Shown here in pieces: positions 9,093-18,001 of a DNA stretch of 64,000 bases (within the stretch, counting starts at the first letter, position 1; each line of letters begins with the position of its first letter). The notes beneath the pieces were generated by a model, which was not told where the DNA came from, searched no databases, and was given only the letters and a program-made list of their open reading frames with translations. This stretch comes from Pseudarthrobacter enclensis (GTDB lineage Bacteria > Actinomycetota > Actinomycetes > Actinomycetales > Micrococcaceae). The position numbers and the translations under genes were made by a program. The stretch lies in the NCBI RefSeq assembly GCF_001457025.1, contig NZ_KQ758604.1, positions 186,001 through 250,000 of the forward strand. The letters run 5' to 3'.

Positions 9093-12000
9093 GTGACAGT
9101 TACTACCGCTCTCTACCGCAGGTACCGCCCGGATTCATTCGCGGACGTCATCGGCCAGGAGCACGTCACCGGTCCCCTGATGACGGCCTTGCGCAAGAAC
9201 CGGGTCAACCACGCCTACCTGTTCTCCGGTCCCAGGGGCTGCGGCAAGACCACCTCCGCCCGCATCCTGGCCCGCTGCCTCAACTGTGAGCAGGGCCCCA
9301 CGGACACGCCCTGCGGCGTGTGCCCCAGCTGCGTCGAACTCGCGCGCGGCGGCTCCGGCTCGCTGGACGTTATCGAGATCGACGCCGCCAGCCACGGCGG
9401 CGTGGACGATGCCCGTGACCTCCGCGAGCGCGCCACCTTCGCCCCGGTCCGGGACCGCTACAAGATCTTCATCATCGATGAGGCCCACATGGTCACCTCG
9501 GCGGGGTTCAACGCCCTGCTGAAGATCGTCGAAGAGCCGCCGGAACACATCAAGTTCATCTTTGCCACCACGGAGCCGGACAAGGTGATCGGCACCATCC
9601 GCTCGCGCACCCACCACTACCCGTTCCGGCTGGTGCCGCCGGAGCCGCTGATGGCGTACCTGGAACAGCTCTGCGGCCAGGAGAACGTCCCCGTGGCCCC
9701 GGGCGTGCTGTCACTGGTCATCCGCGCCGGCGGCGGCTCCGTCCGTGACTCCCTCTCCGTCCTGGACCAGCTGATGGCGGGCGCCGGGCCCAACGGCCTG
9801 GACTACGAACTCGCCGTCGCCCTGCTCGGCTATACGCACGCGTCACTCCTGGACGACGTCGTCGAGGCCGTCGCTGCGTCAGATGCCGCCACGGTGTTCC
9901 GCGCAGTGGACCGCGTGATCCAGACGGGGCACGATCCCCGCCGGTTCGTCGAGGACCTGCTGGAACGGTTCCGGGACCTGATCATTGTCCAGGCCATGCC
10001 GGAAAGCGCGCAGGCGATCCTCCGGGGGATGCCGGCCGACCAGATTGCCCGACTGCAGAACCAGGCCCACAGCCTCGGCGCTGCCGAGCTCTCACGGGCG
10101 GCGGATGTCACCAACACAGCCTTGACCGAAATGACGGGGGCCACTTCCCCCCGGCTGCATCTTGAGCTGCTGTGCGCCCGGATCCTGCTGCCCGGCTCGG
10201 ACCAGAATGAGCGTGGCATGGCGGCGCGCATCGAGCGCGTTGAGCGCCGGCTGAACTACGCCGGGAACGACGTCGGTGCTCCCGCCGGCCAGGGTGTGGC
10301 CCCCGCCCCAGGTGCCGCTCCGGTTGCCGCCCCCGCCCCGATTCCACCCTCCTCGACGCCACTGCCAGCGGCTGCGGATCCCTCGTCCGGGCAGGCTCCA
10401 TCGTCCCGCGTCCCGTCCGTCCAGGAGTCCGGCCCTCGGCCTGGCCTTGGCCAGGACAATGCCGGCGGGCACGGTCCCGCAAGCGCTGCGGACCCGGCGG
10501 CGGTGTCCGGGGACCGGCCACCGATGGCGGCCCCACGGGTAAGCACCAACGACTGGCCTGTGGAACAGGGCAACGGCCGTCCCAACAGCAGCCGCACCGG
10601 CACCCCCGGCGCAGCCGGCACCTCTCCTGCCCAGGCCCCGTCGCAGCCCCCCGTCCCGCCGGCAGCCGCCCACCCGGCCACTCAGGAACAGTCACCGGAG
10701 GCAGCAGGCACGCACGGGCAGTCCGCGCCCGTAACTTCACAGCCCCAACCCGAAGCAAACGCCTCCCGTGAAAGCACCAGGACCCCTGCGGACACCGGCG
10801 CCGCTGCGTCCGGCCCGGCACGGACCGCTCCTGCCGGAAACAGCGCCGCGGAAACTCCGTCGGCAGGCCCGGCCTCAGTTCCCGCGACCCCCGCTCCGGC
10901 AGGACCGGCAGGCGTGGGCGACGTGGAGGTACTGCGCCGGGCCTGGCCGGATGTCCTGCAGACGCTGTCCAGGATCAAACGCAGCACCTGGGCCCTGGTG
11001 GAACCGAATGCGCAGGTCAGCGCCTACGACGGCACCGTCCTGACCCTAAGCTTCACCACGGCAGGCCTGGCCGGCGCTTTCGGCCGTGCAGACCACTCCG
11101 ACAACCTCCGGCAGGCCATCCACAAAACAGTGGGCATCGACTGCCAGATCAACGCTGTGGCGGCGGGCGCAGGCCGAGCGAGCGCTGAGCCAAACCCAAA
11201 AGCACCCGTCAGCAAGGCGGCCACGGCCAGTTCGGCTGACGTGGCCTGGGGCCTGGCGCCCGCTCCGGTGGCCGCGCAGGCCGCAGGCACGGGCAGTGCC
11301 CCTGCACGAGGTGACGGGCCTTCCGGCCAGGGGGACCAGCCGGTTGCCGGCCGCCCGGGTTCCCTGACAATGGCGGCCAGCGGCCACGGGGTCTCCGAGA
11401 GTGACCGCCGTGAGGACTCCGGGCTGCCCGGGTCCGGCGGGGCCGGTTCACGCGGGTCCGGCCGTCTCATGAAGGACGGCTCCGGCGTGCCCGCCGTTGC
11501 AGCCGGCCCCATGGGACCTGCAGGGTCTGCCGCCACCGGTGAAGCTGGTCAGGGCACCGGGTACGGCGCGCCCGGACAGAGCTCAACTGGACCGGGCACA
11601 ACTGTTCAGGGCACAACTGGTCAGGGGGCAACTGGACAGGTTGCCACCGGGCGGGGCGGGGTCGGCCAAGCCCCGGATTCCTACCCGGACCTTGCCGGCG
11701 ACTACTCCTACTCGGATGATGACTGGGGTCCGCCCCGCGATGAGGACGCTCCCCCGCTGGAGGAAGAACCTCCCATGGACTGGACACCGTCCAACTCCGC
11801 GAACCCGACCCGCCCCGCGAACGCGTCCGGCCCGGCAAACCAGTCCAGCCATGCCCGCGGAACAGTCACGTCCTCCGCGCCGGCGGCCCCGTCGGCCCAG
11901 CGGCCCGAAACCTCCGGCCCAGCCCCGGCCGCCCAACATCCGGACAGCCAGCGTCCGGACAGCCAGCGTCCGGACAGCCACTCGGGCGCACCCCACGACC

Positions 12001-12668
12001 CCTGGACCCGGGCAGTGGAGCAGGCGCCGGGAGTCTGGGTGGTGGGAACCGAGAGCAACGTGGACAAGAAGCCCGCCGCGTCAGGCTCAGGCGCGGCATC
12101 GGAGGGAACCTCCGCCGCCACGGGTGGCACCGCCGTCCCGCATTATGAGCCGGCGACCGCCCAGATACCGCCGTCCATTCCGGTCACGGCGGCAGCCGGA
12201 CAGGCACGCAACCCGGATCCGGCAGGGGCACCGTCCCGTGGCGGAACCACAGCACCGGCTGTGGCCCGCGAGTATGCCATGGCAACCGTGGCGCCCGCGC
12301 AGGCACCGGCCCCCGCATCGTCTCCGGCCGGTGCCACAACATCTGCCCCGGCCCCGGCACGGGTCCAATCGCCGGTCCAGTCGCCGGCCGAGGCACCCCG
12401 GGAATCATCCCCCGGTCCGGCCGCGTCAGCGCGGCAAAGCCTCTACCAGAGGCTGTCCAACAGCCCGGAGGCCGAAGCCGGACGGTCCAAGGCACCGGCA
12501 CGGGCGGCCACCGCGGCCGTCACCTACGTGCAGGACATCCCCAGCGCCGACGACGAAACCATCGAGGAATCGGGTGTGTTCGGGCGGGCGGCCGTGGAGC
12601 GTATTCTGGGCGGAAAGCTGATCGAGGAGCGCTCGGCCGACGGCAGCCCCATCGCCCCGCGCTACTGA
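9093..12668 (+). CDS. dnaX: DNA polymerase III subunit gamma/tau
   Basis: A clamp-loader ATPase of 1191 aa. From the GTG at 9093 the protein begins MTVTTALYRRYRPDSF, the family start. Walker A is GPRGCGKT (46-53), the zinc cysteines are Cys62, 65, 74, 77 and 80, and the Walker B/DEAH is IIDEAHMV. The AAA+ and collar domains end near residue 390. A Pro/Ala/Ser/Gly-rich linker follows, then a folded tau-like segment (about 610-710, RRAWPDVLQTLSRIKRSTWALV), then another long low-complexity stretch with a conserved-looking acidic C-terminus. The protein is about twice the length of the E. coli tau core, through disordered sequence. The open frame extends upstream to 9027, but that would overlap ffs. 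Confidence 0.95.
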   Translation: MTVTTALYRRYRPDSFADVIGQEHVTGPLMTALRKNRVNHAYLFSGPRGCGKTTSARILARCLNCEQGPTDTPCGVCPSCVELARGGSGSLDVIEIDAASHGGVDDARDLRERATFAPVRDRYKIFIIDEAHMVTSAGFNALLKIVEEPPEHIKFIFATTEPDKVIGTIRSRTHHYPFRLVPPEPLMAYLEQLCGQENVPVAPGVLSLVIRAGGGSVRDSLSVLDQLMAGAGPNGLDYELAVALLGYTHASLLDDVVEAVAASDAATVFRAVDRVIQTGHDPRRFVEDLLERFRDLIIVQAMPESAQAILRGMPADQIARLQNQAHSLGAAELSRAADVTNTALTEMTGATSPRLHLELLCARILLPGSDQNERGMAARIERVERRLNYAGNDVGAPAGQGVAPAPGAAPVAAPAPIPPSSTPLPAAADPSSGQAPSSRVPSVQESGPRPGLGQDNAGGHGPASAADPAAVSGDRPPMAAPRVSTNDWPVEQGNGRPNSSRTGTPGAAGTSPAQAPSQPPVPPAAAHPATQEQSPEAAGTHGQSAPVTSQPQPEANASRESTRTPADTGAAASGPARTAPAGNSAAETPSAGPASVPATPAPAGPAGVGDVEVLRRAWPDVLQTLSRIKRSTWALVEPNAQVSAYDGTVLTLSFTTAGLAGAFGRADHSDNLRQAIHKTVGIDCQINAVAAGAGRASAEPNPKAPVSKAATASSADVAWGLAPAPVAAQAAGTGSAPARGDGPSGQGDQPVAGRPGSLTMAASGHGVSESDRREDSGLPGSGGAGSRGSGRLMKDGSGVPAVAAGPMGPAGSAATGEAGQGTGYGAPGQSSTGPGTTVQGTTGQGATGQVATGRGGVGQAPDSYPDLAGDYSYSDDDWGPPRDEDAPPLEEEPPMDWTPSNSANPTRPANASGPANQSSHARGTVTSSAPAAPSAQRPETSGPAPAAQHPDSQRPDSQRPDSHSGAPHDPWTRAVEQAPGVWVVGTESNVDKKPAASGSGAASEGTSAATGGTAVPHYEPATAQIPPSIPVTAAAGQARNPDPAGAPSRGGTTAPAVAREYAMATVAPAQAPAPASSPAGATTSAPAPARVQSPVQSPAEAPRESSPGPAASARQSLYQRLSNSPEAEAGRSKAPARAATAAVTYVQDIPSADDETIEESGVFGRAAVERILGGKLIEERSADGSPIAPRY
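11941..11980. repeat. 15-bp coding tandem repeat in the dnaX linker
   Basis: The unit CGGACAGCCAGCGTC is repeated exactly at 11941-11955 and 11956-11970, with a partial third copy. It encodes PDSQR repeats in the disordered C-terminal region. Confidence 0.8.
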
Positions 12669-12742
12669 CCCGCACCCCGGCCCGGCACGCCGGCTGAAGC
12701 CATTGATCTGCCCGCAAACAACGTCAAGCTAAAGAGGGAATT

Positions 12743-13342
12743 GTGTACGAAGGTGCTGTCCAGGAGCTGATCGACGAGCTCGGACGCCTTCCCGGGGTGG
12801 GACCGAAGTCCGCTCAGCGGCTGGCTTTCCATATCCTCGAAGCAGATCCCCAGGACATGAAGCGACTGGTGGACGCCATCACCACCGTCAAGGACCGCGT
12901 CAAATTCTGCACGGTCTGCGGAAACGTCACGGAGCAGGACCTGTGCAACATCTGCCGGGATCCCCGCCGGGACCCCGCCGTGATTTGCGTGGTGGAGGAG
13001 TCCAAGGACGTCCTCGCCGTGGAACGCACCCGCTCATTCCGCGGGCGCTACCACGTGCTCGGCGGAGCCATCAATCCCATTGCCGGTGTGGGTCCGGAAC
13101 AGCTCCGGATCCGTGAGCTGCTGACCCGGTTGAACGATGGCGCCATCCAGGAGGTCATCATCGCCACGGACCCCAACCTGGAAGGCGAAGCGACGGCCAC
13201 CTACCTGGCCCGGATGCTCAAGACCATCGGCATTACGGTCACCCGCCTGGCGTCCGGCCTGCCGGTGGGCGGAGACCTAGAGTACGCGGATGAAGTCACG
13301 CTGGGCCGCGCGTTTGAGGGCCGGCGGAACGCCCTGAGCTGA
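12743..13342 (+). CDS. recR: Recombination mediator protein RecR
   Basis: A 199-aa protein of normal RecR length. It has the N-terminal helix-hairpin-helix ([20 protein letters not shown]), a four-cysteine zinc motif (CTVCG...CNIC) and a Toprim domain ending in [20 protein letters not shown]. With RecF and RecO it helps load RecA on gapped DNA. The start is GTG at 12743 with AGAGGGA five bases upstream. It follows dnaX by 74 nt, the conserved order, and is probably co-transcribed with it. Confidence 0.96.
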   Translation: MYEGAVQELIDELGRLPGVGPKSAQRLAFHILEADPQDMKRLVDAITTVKDRVKFCTVCGNVTEQDLCNICRDPRRDPAVICVVEESKDVLAVERTRSFRGRYHVLGGAINPIAGVGPEQLRIRELLTRLNDGAIQEVIIATDPNLEGEATATYLARMLKTIGITVTRLASGLPVGGDLEYADEVTLGRAFEGRRNALS

Positions 13343-13392
13343 CTGGAAGTCCTCAGCCTCCCGCTGCGTCCACCTTCGCGGCCGCGGCCGCC

Positions 13393-14505
13393 TCAGGACG
13401 AAGTACGACGACGGGACTCCGCCGCGTGCGCTCCGGCCAGCAATACGCCGGTCAGGGCAGCCTGCAGCAGCAGTCCCACGGCCGGCAGCGGCACGTGCGC
13501 TGCGTCCATGCTGCGCGGCTCACCATTGACGCAAGGCACCTGGGTGCCGTCGGCAGCCCTCTGCAGCTCGGTGGCGAGCCAGCCGAAGAGCTGCTGCCCG
13601 CCGCCCGAATCCCCCACCAGCATGACCAGCACCACGGCAGGGCTCGCCGCGGGGAGCCACATGATCCGCTCGGTCCGGTACACCTCGGCACTTCCGGCGG
13701 GCACCCGCGAACACGTGTAGGCCACGGGAGCGCCGTCCGTGGCCCGCTCAACATTCAGCGCCACGGTCACCGGCTCCTCGGACCGCACCACAGGGACCAG
13801 GAACGTGGCCGCGGCAACAGTCCCCACCACCAGGAGCAAGGCCAGCAGCCAGCCGGCCGCCGCGGCGATGGCCGGCTGCCGCACCAGCGCACCGAGCGCC
13901 GCCCCCATCGCGCCAAACAGCGCCCCTTCGACCGCCGCGATGCCGGCAGCGTAGAGCGCAACACTTCCGGGTACACCAGCAACCGCTGCGTGCAGCGAAA
14001 GGCCCGCCAGGACAAGCACCGCGAAAACCATGCCCCGCAACGCAGCGGCAATCAAGGCCGGGAGTGCTGCGGCTGCCTGTTCCTCACGCCCGCCGATCCG
14101 TCGAACGCCGCCAAGGCCCCACTGCATCCCCAGCAGTGCTGCCGCCGTGGGCAGCAGCAGGGACGCCAGGGCTGCGGTGAACTGTCCGCCGCCAACCCAT
14201 CCGGCCGGGTCCTCTTCAATAACGCCCACCAGCCAGACCATGACCCCCACGACGGCCCACGTGGCGCAGGCTGTGCCGGCTGCAGCAGCCCAGAACGGCA
14301 GCGACCGCAGGCCGCCCCGGAAGTCCTCCACTCCGGCACGTGCCACCGCCCGGAAGCCTGGTCCCGCAGGCGGCTCACCGCCGTCGTCCTCCCACGCAAC
14401 ACCGGCCCCGTCGACGCCCTGGCCCGGCACGCCCCTCCGGTCCCCAATGGGTTCGAAGTACGGCTCCGCCGCGGAGCTTCCCGGAGAATGCCGGTCATCG
14501 GCCAC
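13393..14505 (-). CDS. Polytopic membrane protein of unknown function
   Basis: About 370 aa, with a charged N-terminus of about 60 residues followed by roughly six or seven hydrophobic segments (for example LPFWAAAAGTACATWAVVGV and AAAAGWLLALLLVVGTVAAA). Near the C-terminus a non-membrane loop carries two cysteines (TCSRVP and VPCVNGEP), which may form an extracytoplasmic disulfide. I recognise no family. The GTG at 14505 has AAAGGTGGA seven bases upstream and is preferred over the longer frame to 14547. It is convergent with recR and divergent from lysC, an arrangement common in this genus. Confidence 0.75.
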   Translation of the reverse strand: MADDRHSPGSSAAEPYFEPIGDRRGVPGQGVDGAGVAWEDDGGEPPAGPGFRAVARAGVEDFRGGLRSLPFWAAAAGTACATWAVVGVMVWLVGVIEEDPAGWVGGGQFTAALASLLLPTAAALLGMQWGLGGVRRIGGREEQAAAALPALIAAALRGMVFAVLVLAGLSLHAAVAGVPGSVALYAAGIAAVEGALFGAMGAALGALVRQPAIAAAAGWLLALLLVVGTVAAATFLVPVVRSEEPVTVALNVERATDGAPVAYTCSRVPAGSAEVYRTERIMWLPAASPAVVLVMLVGDSGGGQQLFGWLATELQRAADGTQVPCVNGEPRSMDAAHVPLPAVGLLLQAALTGVLLAGAHAAESRRRTSS

Positions 14506-14757
14506 GGAGATCCACCTTTCCGGGTCGGGCACCGGCGCCCGCGGCACCGGGCGGCCTGCGCCCCTGTTGGGTTACAGCTGCCTCCATCGTGGGCCAGCCC
14601 CGGCGGGGTGTCCAGACCCTGTATGCGGCCGGTCCGGGAGCCGGCATTCGGTCACAATTCAACGGGGCGGTCCGGGCGGCGATAAACTGTCGAAGGAAGC
14701 CGCGCCGCCAGGCTCCTGGCCTCCAGAAATCCAACTGATCCGATGAAGGTACGCGCC

Positions 14758-16116
14758 ATGAGTACGCCCACCACCGAAGTGCACAATGCCACGCAGCCGC
14801 AAGGACTGCCCGCCGCCGGTGCGGTAACCAAACAGCTCATTGTGCAGAAGTTCGGCGGCTCCTCCGTCGCCGACGCCGACGGCATCAAGCGCGTGGCCGC
14901 CCGGGTGGTCGCGGCCCAGCAGGCCGGCAACGAGGTTGTGGTGGTGGTATCCGCCATGGGCGACACCACCGACGAGCTCCTTGATCTGGCCGCAGAGGTC
15001 ACCGATTCCGCCCCTGCCCGCGAGATGGACATGCTCCTCTCCGCCGGCGAGCGCATCTCGATGGCGCTGCTGGCCATGGCCATCAACAAGCTGGGCGCAT
15101 CCGCCCAGTCCTTCACCGGTTCCCAGGCCGGCATGATCACCGACGGAATCCACGGCAAGGCACGCATCATCGACGTCGACCCGCACCGCATCCGCACCGC
15201 CCTGGACAAGGGCAACATCGCGATTGTGGCCGGGTTCCAGGGCATGAGCCGCACCACCAACGAAATCACCACCCTGGGCCGGGGCGGCTCGGACACCACG
15301 GCCGTGGCCCTCGCCGCTGCCCTGGAAGCGGATGTCTGCGAAATCTACACGGACGTGGACGGCATCTACACCGCTGATCCCCGGGTAGTCCCGTCCGCCC
15401 AGAAGGTGGACACCATCTCCAGTGAGGAAATGCTGGAGCTCGCGGCGTCCGGCGCCAAGATCCTGCACCTCCGGTGCGTCGAGTACGCCCGCCGGTTCGG
15501 CGTGCCGCTGCACGTCCGTTCCTCATTCAGCCAGCACGAAGGCACCTGGGTCATCCCCAGCGCCGAAGACAAGATCACCACACAAGAGGGAGTTGCCTTG
15601 GAGCAGCCAATCATCTCCGGCGTTGCGCACGACCGCTCGGAAGCCAAGGTCACGGTCGTTGGCGTTCCGGACATTCCCGGCAAGGCAGCCGCGATCTTCC
15701 AGGTCATCGCCGACGCGCACTCGAACATCGACATGATCGTCCAGAACGTGTCCACCCACGGCACCGGCAAGACGGACATCTCGTTCACGCTGCCCATCGT
15801 CGAGGGTGCGGACGCCTTGGCGGCCCTGCACGCCGCCCAGGACAAAATCGGCTTCGAAACCATCGAGTACAACGAGCAGATCGGCAAGTTGTCCCTGATC
15901 GGTGCCGGCATGCGCTCGCACCCGGGCGTCTCCGCCACCTTCTTCAAGGCACTCTCGGACGCCGGCATCAACATCAACATGATCTCCACCTCGGAAATCC
16001 GGATCTCCGTGGTGACCCACGCCGATCTCCTGGATGAAGCCGTGCGCGTGATCCACAAGGCCTTCAAGCTGGACAGTGACAAGGAAGCCACCGTCTACGG
16101 CGGCACCGGCCGCTGA
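14758..16116 (+). CDS. lysC: Aspartate kinase (alpha subunit; internal start for beta)
   Basis: A 452-aa aspartokinase, the first enzyme of the Lys/Thr/Met/Ile pathway. The catalytic domain begins [20 protein letters not shown] and includes [19 protein letters not shown]. Two ACT domains follow (from about residue 290, [20 protein letters not shown], and about 370, [20 protein letters not shown]), the site of feedback control by Lys and Thr. The ATG at 14758 has GAAGG eight bases upstream; the ATG at 14743 lies inside that SD region. The N-terminus is about 25 residues longer than usual. No asd gene follows; the unit ends in a strong hairpin. Confidence 0.95.
   Translation: MSTPTTEVHNATQPQGLPAAGAVTKQLIVQKFGGSSVADADGIKRVAARVVAAQQAGNEVVVVVSAMGDTTDELLDLAAEVTDSAPAREMDMLLSAGERISMALLAMAINKLGASAQSFTGSQAGMITDGIHGKARIIDVDPHRIRTALDKGNIAIVAGFQGMSRTTNEITTLGRGGSDTTAVALAAALEADVCEIYTDVDGIYTADPRVVPSAQKVDTISSEEMLELAASGAKILHLRCVEYARRFGVPLHVRSSFSQHEGTWVIPSAEDKITTQEGVALEQPIISGVAHDRSEAKVTVVGVPDIPGKAAAIFQVIADAHSNIDMIVQNVSTHGTGKTDISFTLPIVEGADALAALHAAQDKIGFETIEYNEQIGKLSLIGAGMRSHPGVSATFFKALSDAGININMISTSEIRISVVTHADLLDEAVRVIHKAFKLDSDKEATVYGGTGR
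15585..15600 (+). promoter_or_regulatory. Internal ribosome-binding site and TTG start for LysC beta subunit
   Basis: AGAGGGAG (15585-15592) stands five bases before an in-frame TTG (15598-15600). Starting there gives a 172-aa product containing only the two ACT domains. In Corynebacterium and related bacteria lysC yields such a beta subunit by internal initiation. Codon 281 here falls at the matching junction between the kinase and ACT regions. Confidence 0.65.
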
Positions 16117-16133
16117 CCTGCACCGGGCAAGCT

Positions 16134-16182
16134 AAAGCCGGGTTTCCGTCCACGCATTATGGACGGAAACCCGGCTTTCCGT
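16134..16182 (+). terminator. Rho-independent terminator of lysC
   Basis: Perfect 19-bp arms (16134-16152 and 16160-16178, AAAGCCGGGTTTCCGTCCA on the left) surround a 7-nt loop, followed by CCGTTTT. Confidence 0.9.
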
Positions 16183-16231
16183 TTTGAGGGGGCCAAACCG
16201 CAGAGGGCCGGCAGGCCGGGACGGGAACAGG

Positions 16232-16447
16232 TCAGCTGTCCCGCTCGAGGTCTTCACGCCGGACGGCGTAATGGTGGCCGGTTGAGTCCGTTTCCACCAC
16301 GAAGTGCGAAAGGTCCTCCTCCGATGCCTGTTCGAACTCGTCGTGCTTGTGAAGCACCGGAGTGTCGGCGTCGAGGCGCGTCGCAGGACCGAAGAAGAAG
16401 CGGAGCCGGTCGGTCATGCTCATGAATCCGCTGAGTACGTGTGCCAC
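16232..16447 (-). CDS. Small FGPA-motif protein (paralogue 1), unknown function
   Basis: A 71-aa, acidic, soluble protein. It shares a pattern with the next gene: an LRFFFGPATR core near the N-terminus and HYAVRRED at the C-terminus. The GTG start at 16447 has a GGGTGGG SD-like run five bases upstream; MTDRLRFFFG, ten residues in, is an alternative start. No signal peptide, membrane segment or known domain. It stands where asd is often found after lysC. It is expressed away from lysC, behind the lysC terminator. Confidence 0.65.
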   Translation of the reverse strand: MAHVLSGFMSMTDRLRFFFGPATRLDADTPVLHKHDEFEQASEEDLSHFVVETDSTGHHYAVRREDLERDS

Positions 16448-16599
16448 TGTTTCCCACCCCCTTCCCCGGTGTGAGGAAATGAGCCGCCGGTCCCGCCCGG
16501 GGCCGGTGCCCCTATTTTACGCCGGGGCGGTGCAAAAGGATCCGGGATTCCGGCGGCCCGCCGCCCCGTCGATTTCCCCAACAGGGCGGTGCCGGCAGG

Positions 16600-16842
16600 T
16601 CAGCGCAGCGACTTGTCGCCCGGGTCCTTGGGAACCACGTAGGTGCTGCCGTCCGGCCTGGTGACGGTTTCCCATTGCTGGGTCTCGGCCTGCCTCTGTG
16701 CCAGCAGCCTGCGGTTCTCCTCCGTCATGTCATGCCCGAGCGAAGAGCGGTTGGCCGGCCCGAAGATCACCCGCAGCTTGCCGGTGGCCCGCATGAACCG
16801 CTGGGAAGCGTTGCCCCTGTCTTCCGTGTTGCGCCTGGCCAT
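16600..16842 (-). CDS. Small FGPA-motif protein (paralogue 2), unknown function
   Basis: An 80-aa, polar, soluble protein. KLRVIFGPANRS matches LRFFFGPATR of the neighbour, and the C-terminal TVTRPDGSTYVVPKDP matches its TDSTGHHYAVRRED, so the two are diverged paralogues. The middle (ENRRLLAQRQAETQQW) is likely helical. The ATG has GAAAGG three to four bases upstream, close but usable. It is divergent from the OhrR-like gene and shares the 77-nt region that holds its palindromes, so it may be co-regulated. No family recognised. Confidence 0.68.
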   Translation of the reverse strand: MARRNTEDRGNASQRFMRATGKLRVIFGPANRSSLGHDMTEENRRLLAQRQAETQQWETVTRPDGSTYVVPKDPGDKSLR

Positions 16843-16886
16843 GAACCTTTCCTTTCATCTGACATGATACCTACGAAAAGTGTACG

Positions 16887-16905
16887 CTAATTATTAGTGC
16901 ACTAA
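16887..16905. promoter_or_regulatory. Overlapping palindromes, likely operator of the OhrR-like regulator
   Basis: CTAATTATTAG (16887-16897) overlaps the perfect 12-bp palindrome TTAGTGCACTAA (16894-16905). Together they form alternating CTAA/TTAG half-sites just 15 nt before the regulator ATG. An AT-rich palindrome at this position is typical of MarR-family autoregulation. Confidence 0.6.
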
Positions 16906-16919
16906 CAGTTGGAGGGCTG

Positions 16920-17396
16920 ATGACCACCGCAGAGGAAACCCGTGAAGACGACCTGCTCCTGGAACACCAGTTGTGCTTTGCCCTGACCGTGGCATCGCGC
17001 AGCGTCGTGGGAGCTTACAAACCCGTGCTGGAGAAGCTGAACCTGACCCATCCGCAGTACCTGGTGATGCTGGCCCTGTGGGAGACCAGCCCGCGGACTG
17101 TCCGGAACATCAGCGAGGCCCTGGCCCAGGAACCCGCCACCATCTCGCCGCTGCTGCGCCGCCTGGAAGCCGCCGGGTTCATCAGCCGGCGCCGCGCTGA
17201 CGGCAATGAACGCGCCCTGGCGGTGGAACTCACGCCTGCGGGAGCCGCCCTCCGGCAGGAGGCCCTCAAGGTCCCGGGCACCATGATGGACCGGCTGGGC
17301 CTTACCCGCGCGCAGGTCACCGAGCTGCACGCCACCATGATGAGCCTCATCGCCGCCACCTCCGCACCCGCCGGGGACGATAGAATCGAGCCATGA
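16920..17396 (+). CDS. MarR-family regulator, OhrR-like organic peroxide sensor
   Basis: A 158-aa winged-helix regulator. The N-terminal LEHQLCFALTVASRS matches OhrR, whose single reactive cysteine (Cys19 here) is oxidised by organic hydroperoxides and releases DNA. The Y...Y pair that normally hydrogen-bonds this cysteine is partly visible (HPQYLVMLALWE). The recognition helix lies near EPATISPLLRRLEAAGF. The ATG has TTGGAGGG five to six bases upstream. No ohr gene adjoins it. Instead it heads a four-gene operon whose genes all overlap, and its ATGA couples it to the SSI lipoprotein. It probably represses its own operon. Confidence 0.85.
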   Translation: MTTAEETREDDLLLEHQLCFALTVASRSVVGAYKPVLEKLNLTHPQYLVMLALWETSPRTVRNISEALAQEPATISPLLRRLEAAGFISRRRADGNERALAVELTPAGAALRQEALKVPGTMMDRLGLTRAQVTELHATMMSLIAATSAPAGDDRIEP

Positions 17397-18001
17397 CGAA
17401 GGCCCGGACCATGCGCAGCCTGTGGCCCTCCGCGGCCGCGCTGGCCATCACCGCCGGGCTGCTGACGGCGTGCACGGGCACCCCTGGCGGTGGGAACCAG
17501 TCCTCTTCCCCGGCTCCGGGATCCCCCTCCACATCCCCGTCCGCAACGGCGTCCGCGAGCGGGACGGCGTCATCCACCAGCCCCGCGCCGGACACCGAAA
17601 CCACCGTGCCTGCACCCCCTCCGGGCGCTCCCACCGCACTGCCGACCGGCCCCGGGCAGGGCAATGCAGAACTGGCCATTACGGTGCTTCCCGGCGAAGG
17701 CGCGGCAGCTGTCAACTACACGCTGGTGTGTGAATCCGGCAAACCTGCGGCGGAAAGCAACCACCCTGCCGCCGACGCCGCCTGTGCTGCCCTGAAAAAG
17801 AACGCCGCACTGCTCAACAACTCCGCGCCCGGCAAGGACCAGGCCTGCACCGAGCAGTACGGCGGCCCCCAGAAAGCCACCGTTACCGGCATAGTGGATG
17901 GAACCGCCGTCGACTCCTCCTTTGCCCGGACCAACGGCTGCGAGATCAGCGCCTGGGAAGCGGCGAAGGATGTCCTTGGAGCAGCCGGTGGAGCAGTTTA
18001 G
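17393..18001 (+). CDS. SSI-type serine protease inhibitor lipoprotein
   Basis: A 202-aa precursor. The lipobox LLTAC directs lipid attachment at about Cys27, followed by a Ser/Thr/Pro/Ala-rich spacer of about 60 residues. The C-terminal domain fits the Streptomyces subtilisin inhibitor family: the LVCESGKP...NHPAADAACAAL segment matches its Cys-x-HP-x4-AC-x2-L signature, and CTEQYGGP and NGCEISAW supply the second disulfide. It should sit on the outer face of the membrane and block subtilisin-like proteases. ATGA-coupled to the OhrR-like gene. The ATG at 17411 has a better SD (GAAGG) and may be the true start. Confidence 0.82.
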   Translation: MTKARTMRSLWPSAAALAITAGLLTACTGTPGGGNQSSSPAPGSPSTSPSATASASGTASSTSPAPDTETTVPAPPPGAPTALPTGPGQGNAELAITVLPGEGAAAVNYTLVCESGKPAAESNHPAADAACAALKKNAALLNNSAPGKDQACTEQYGGPQKATVTGIVDGTAVDSSFARTNGCEISAWEAAKDVLGAAGGAV

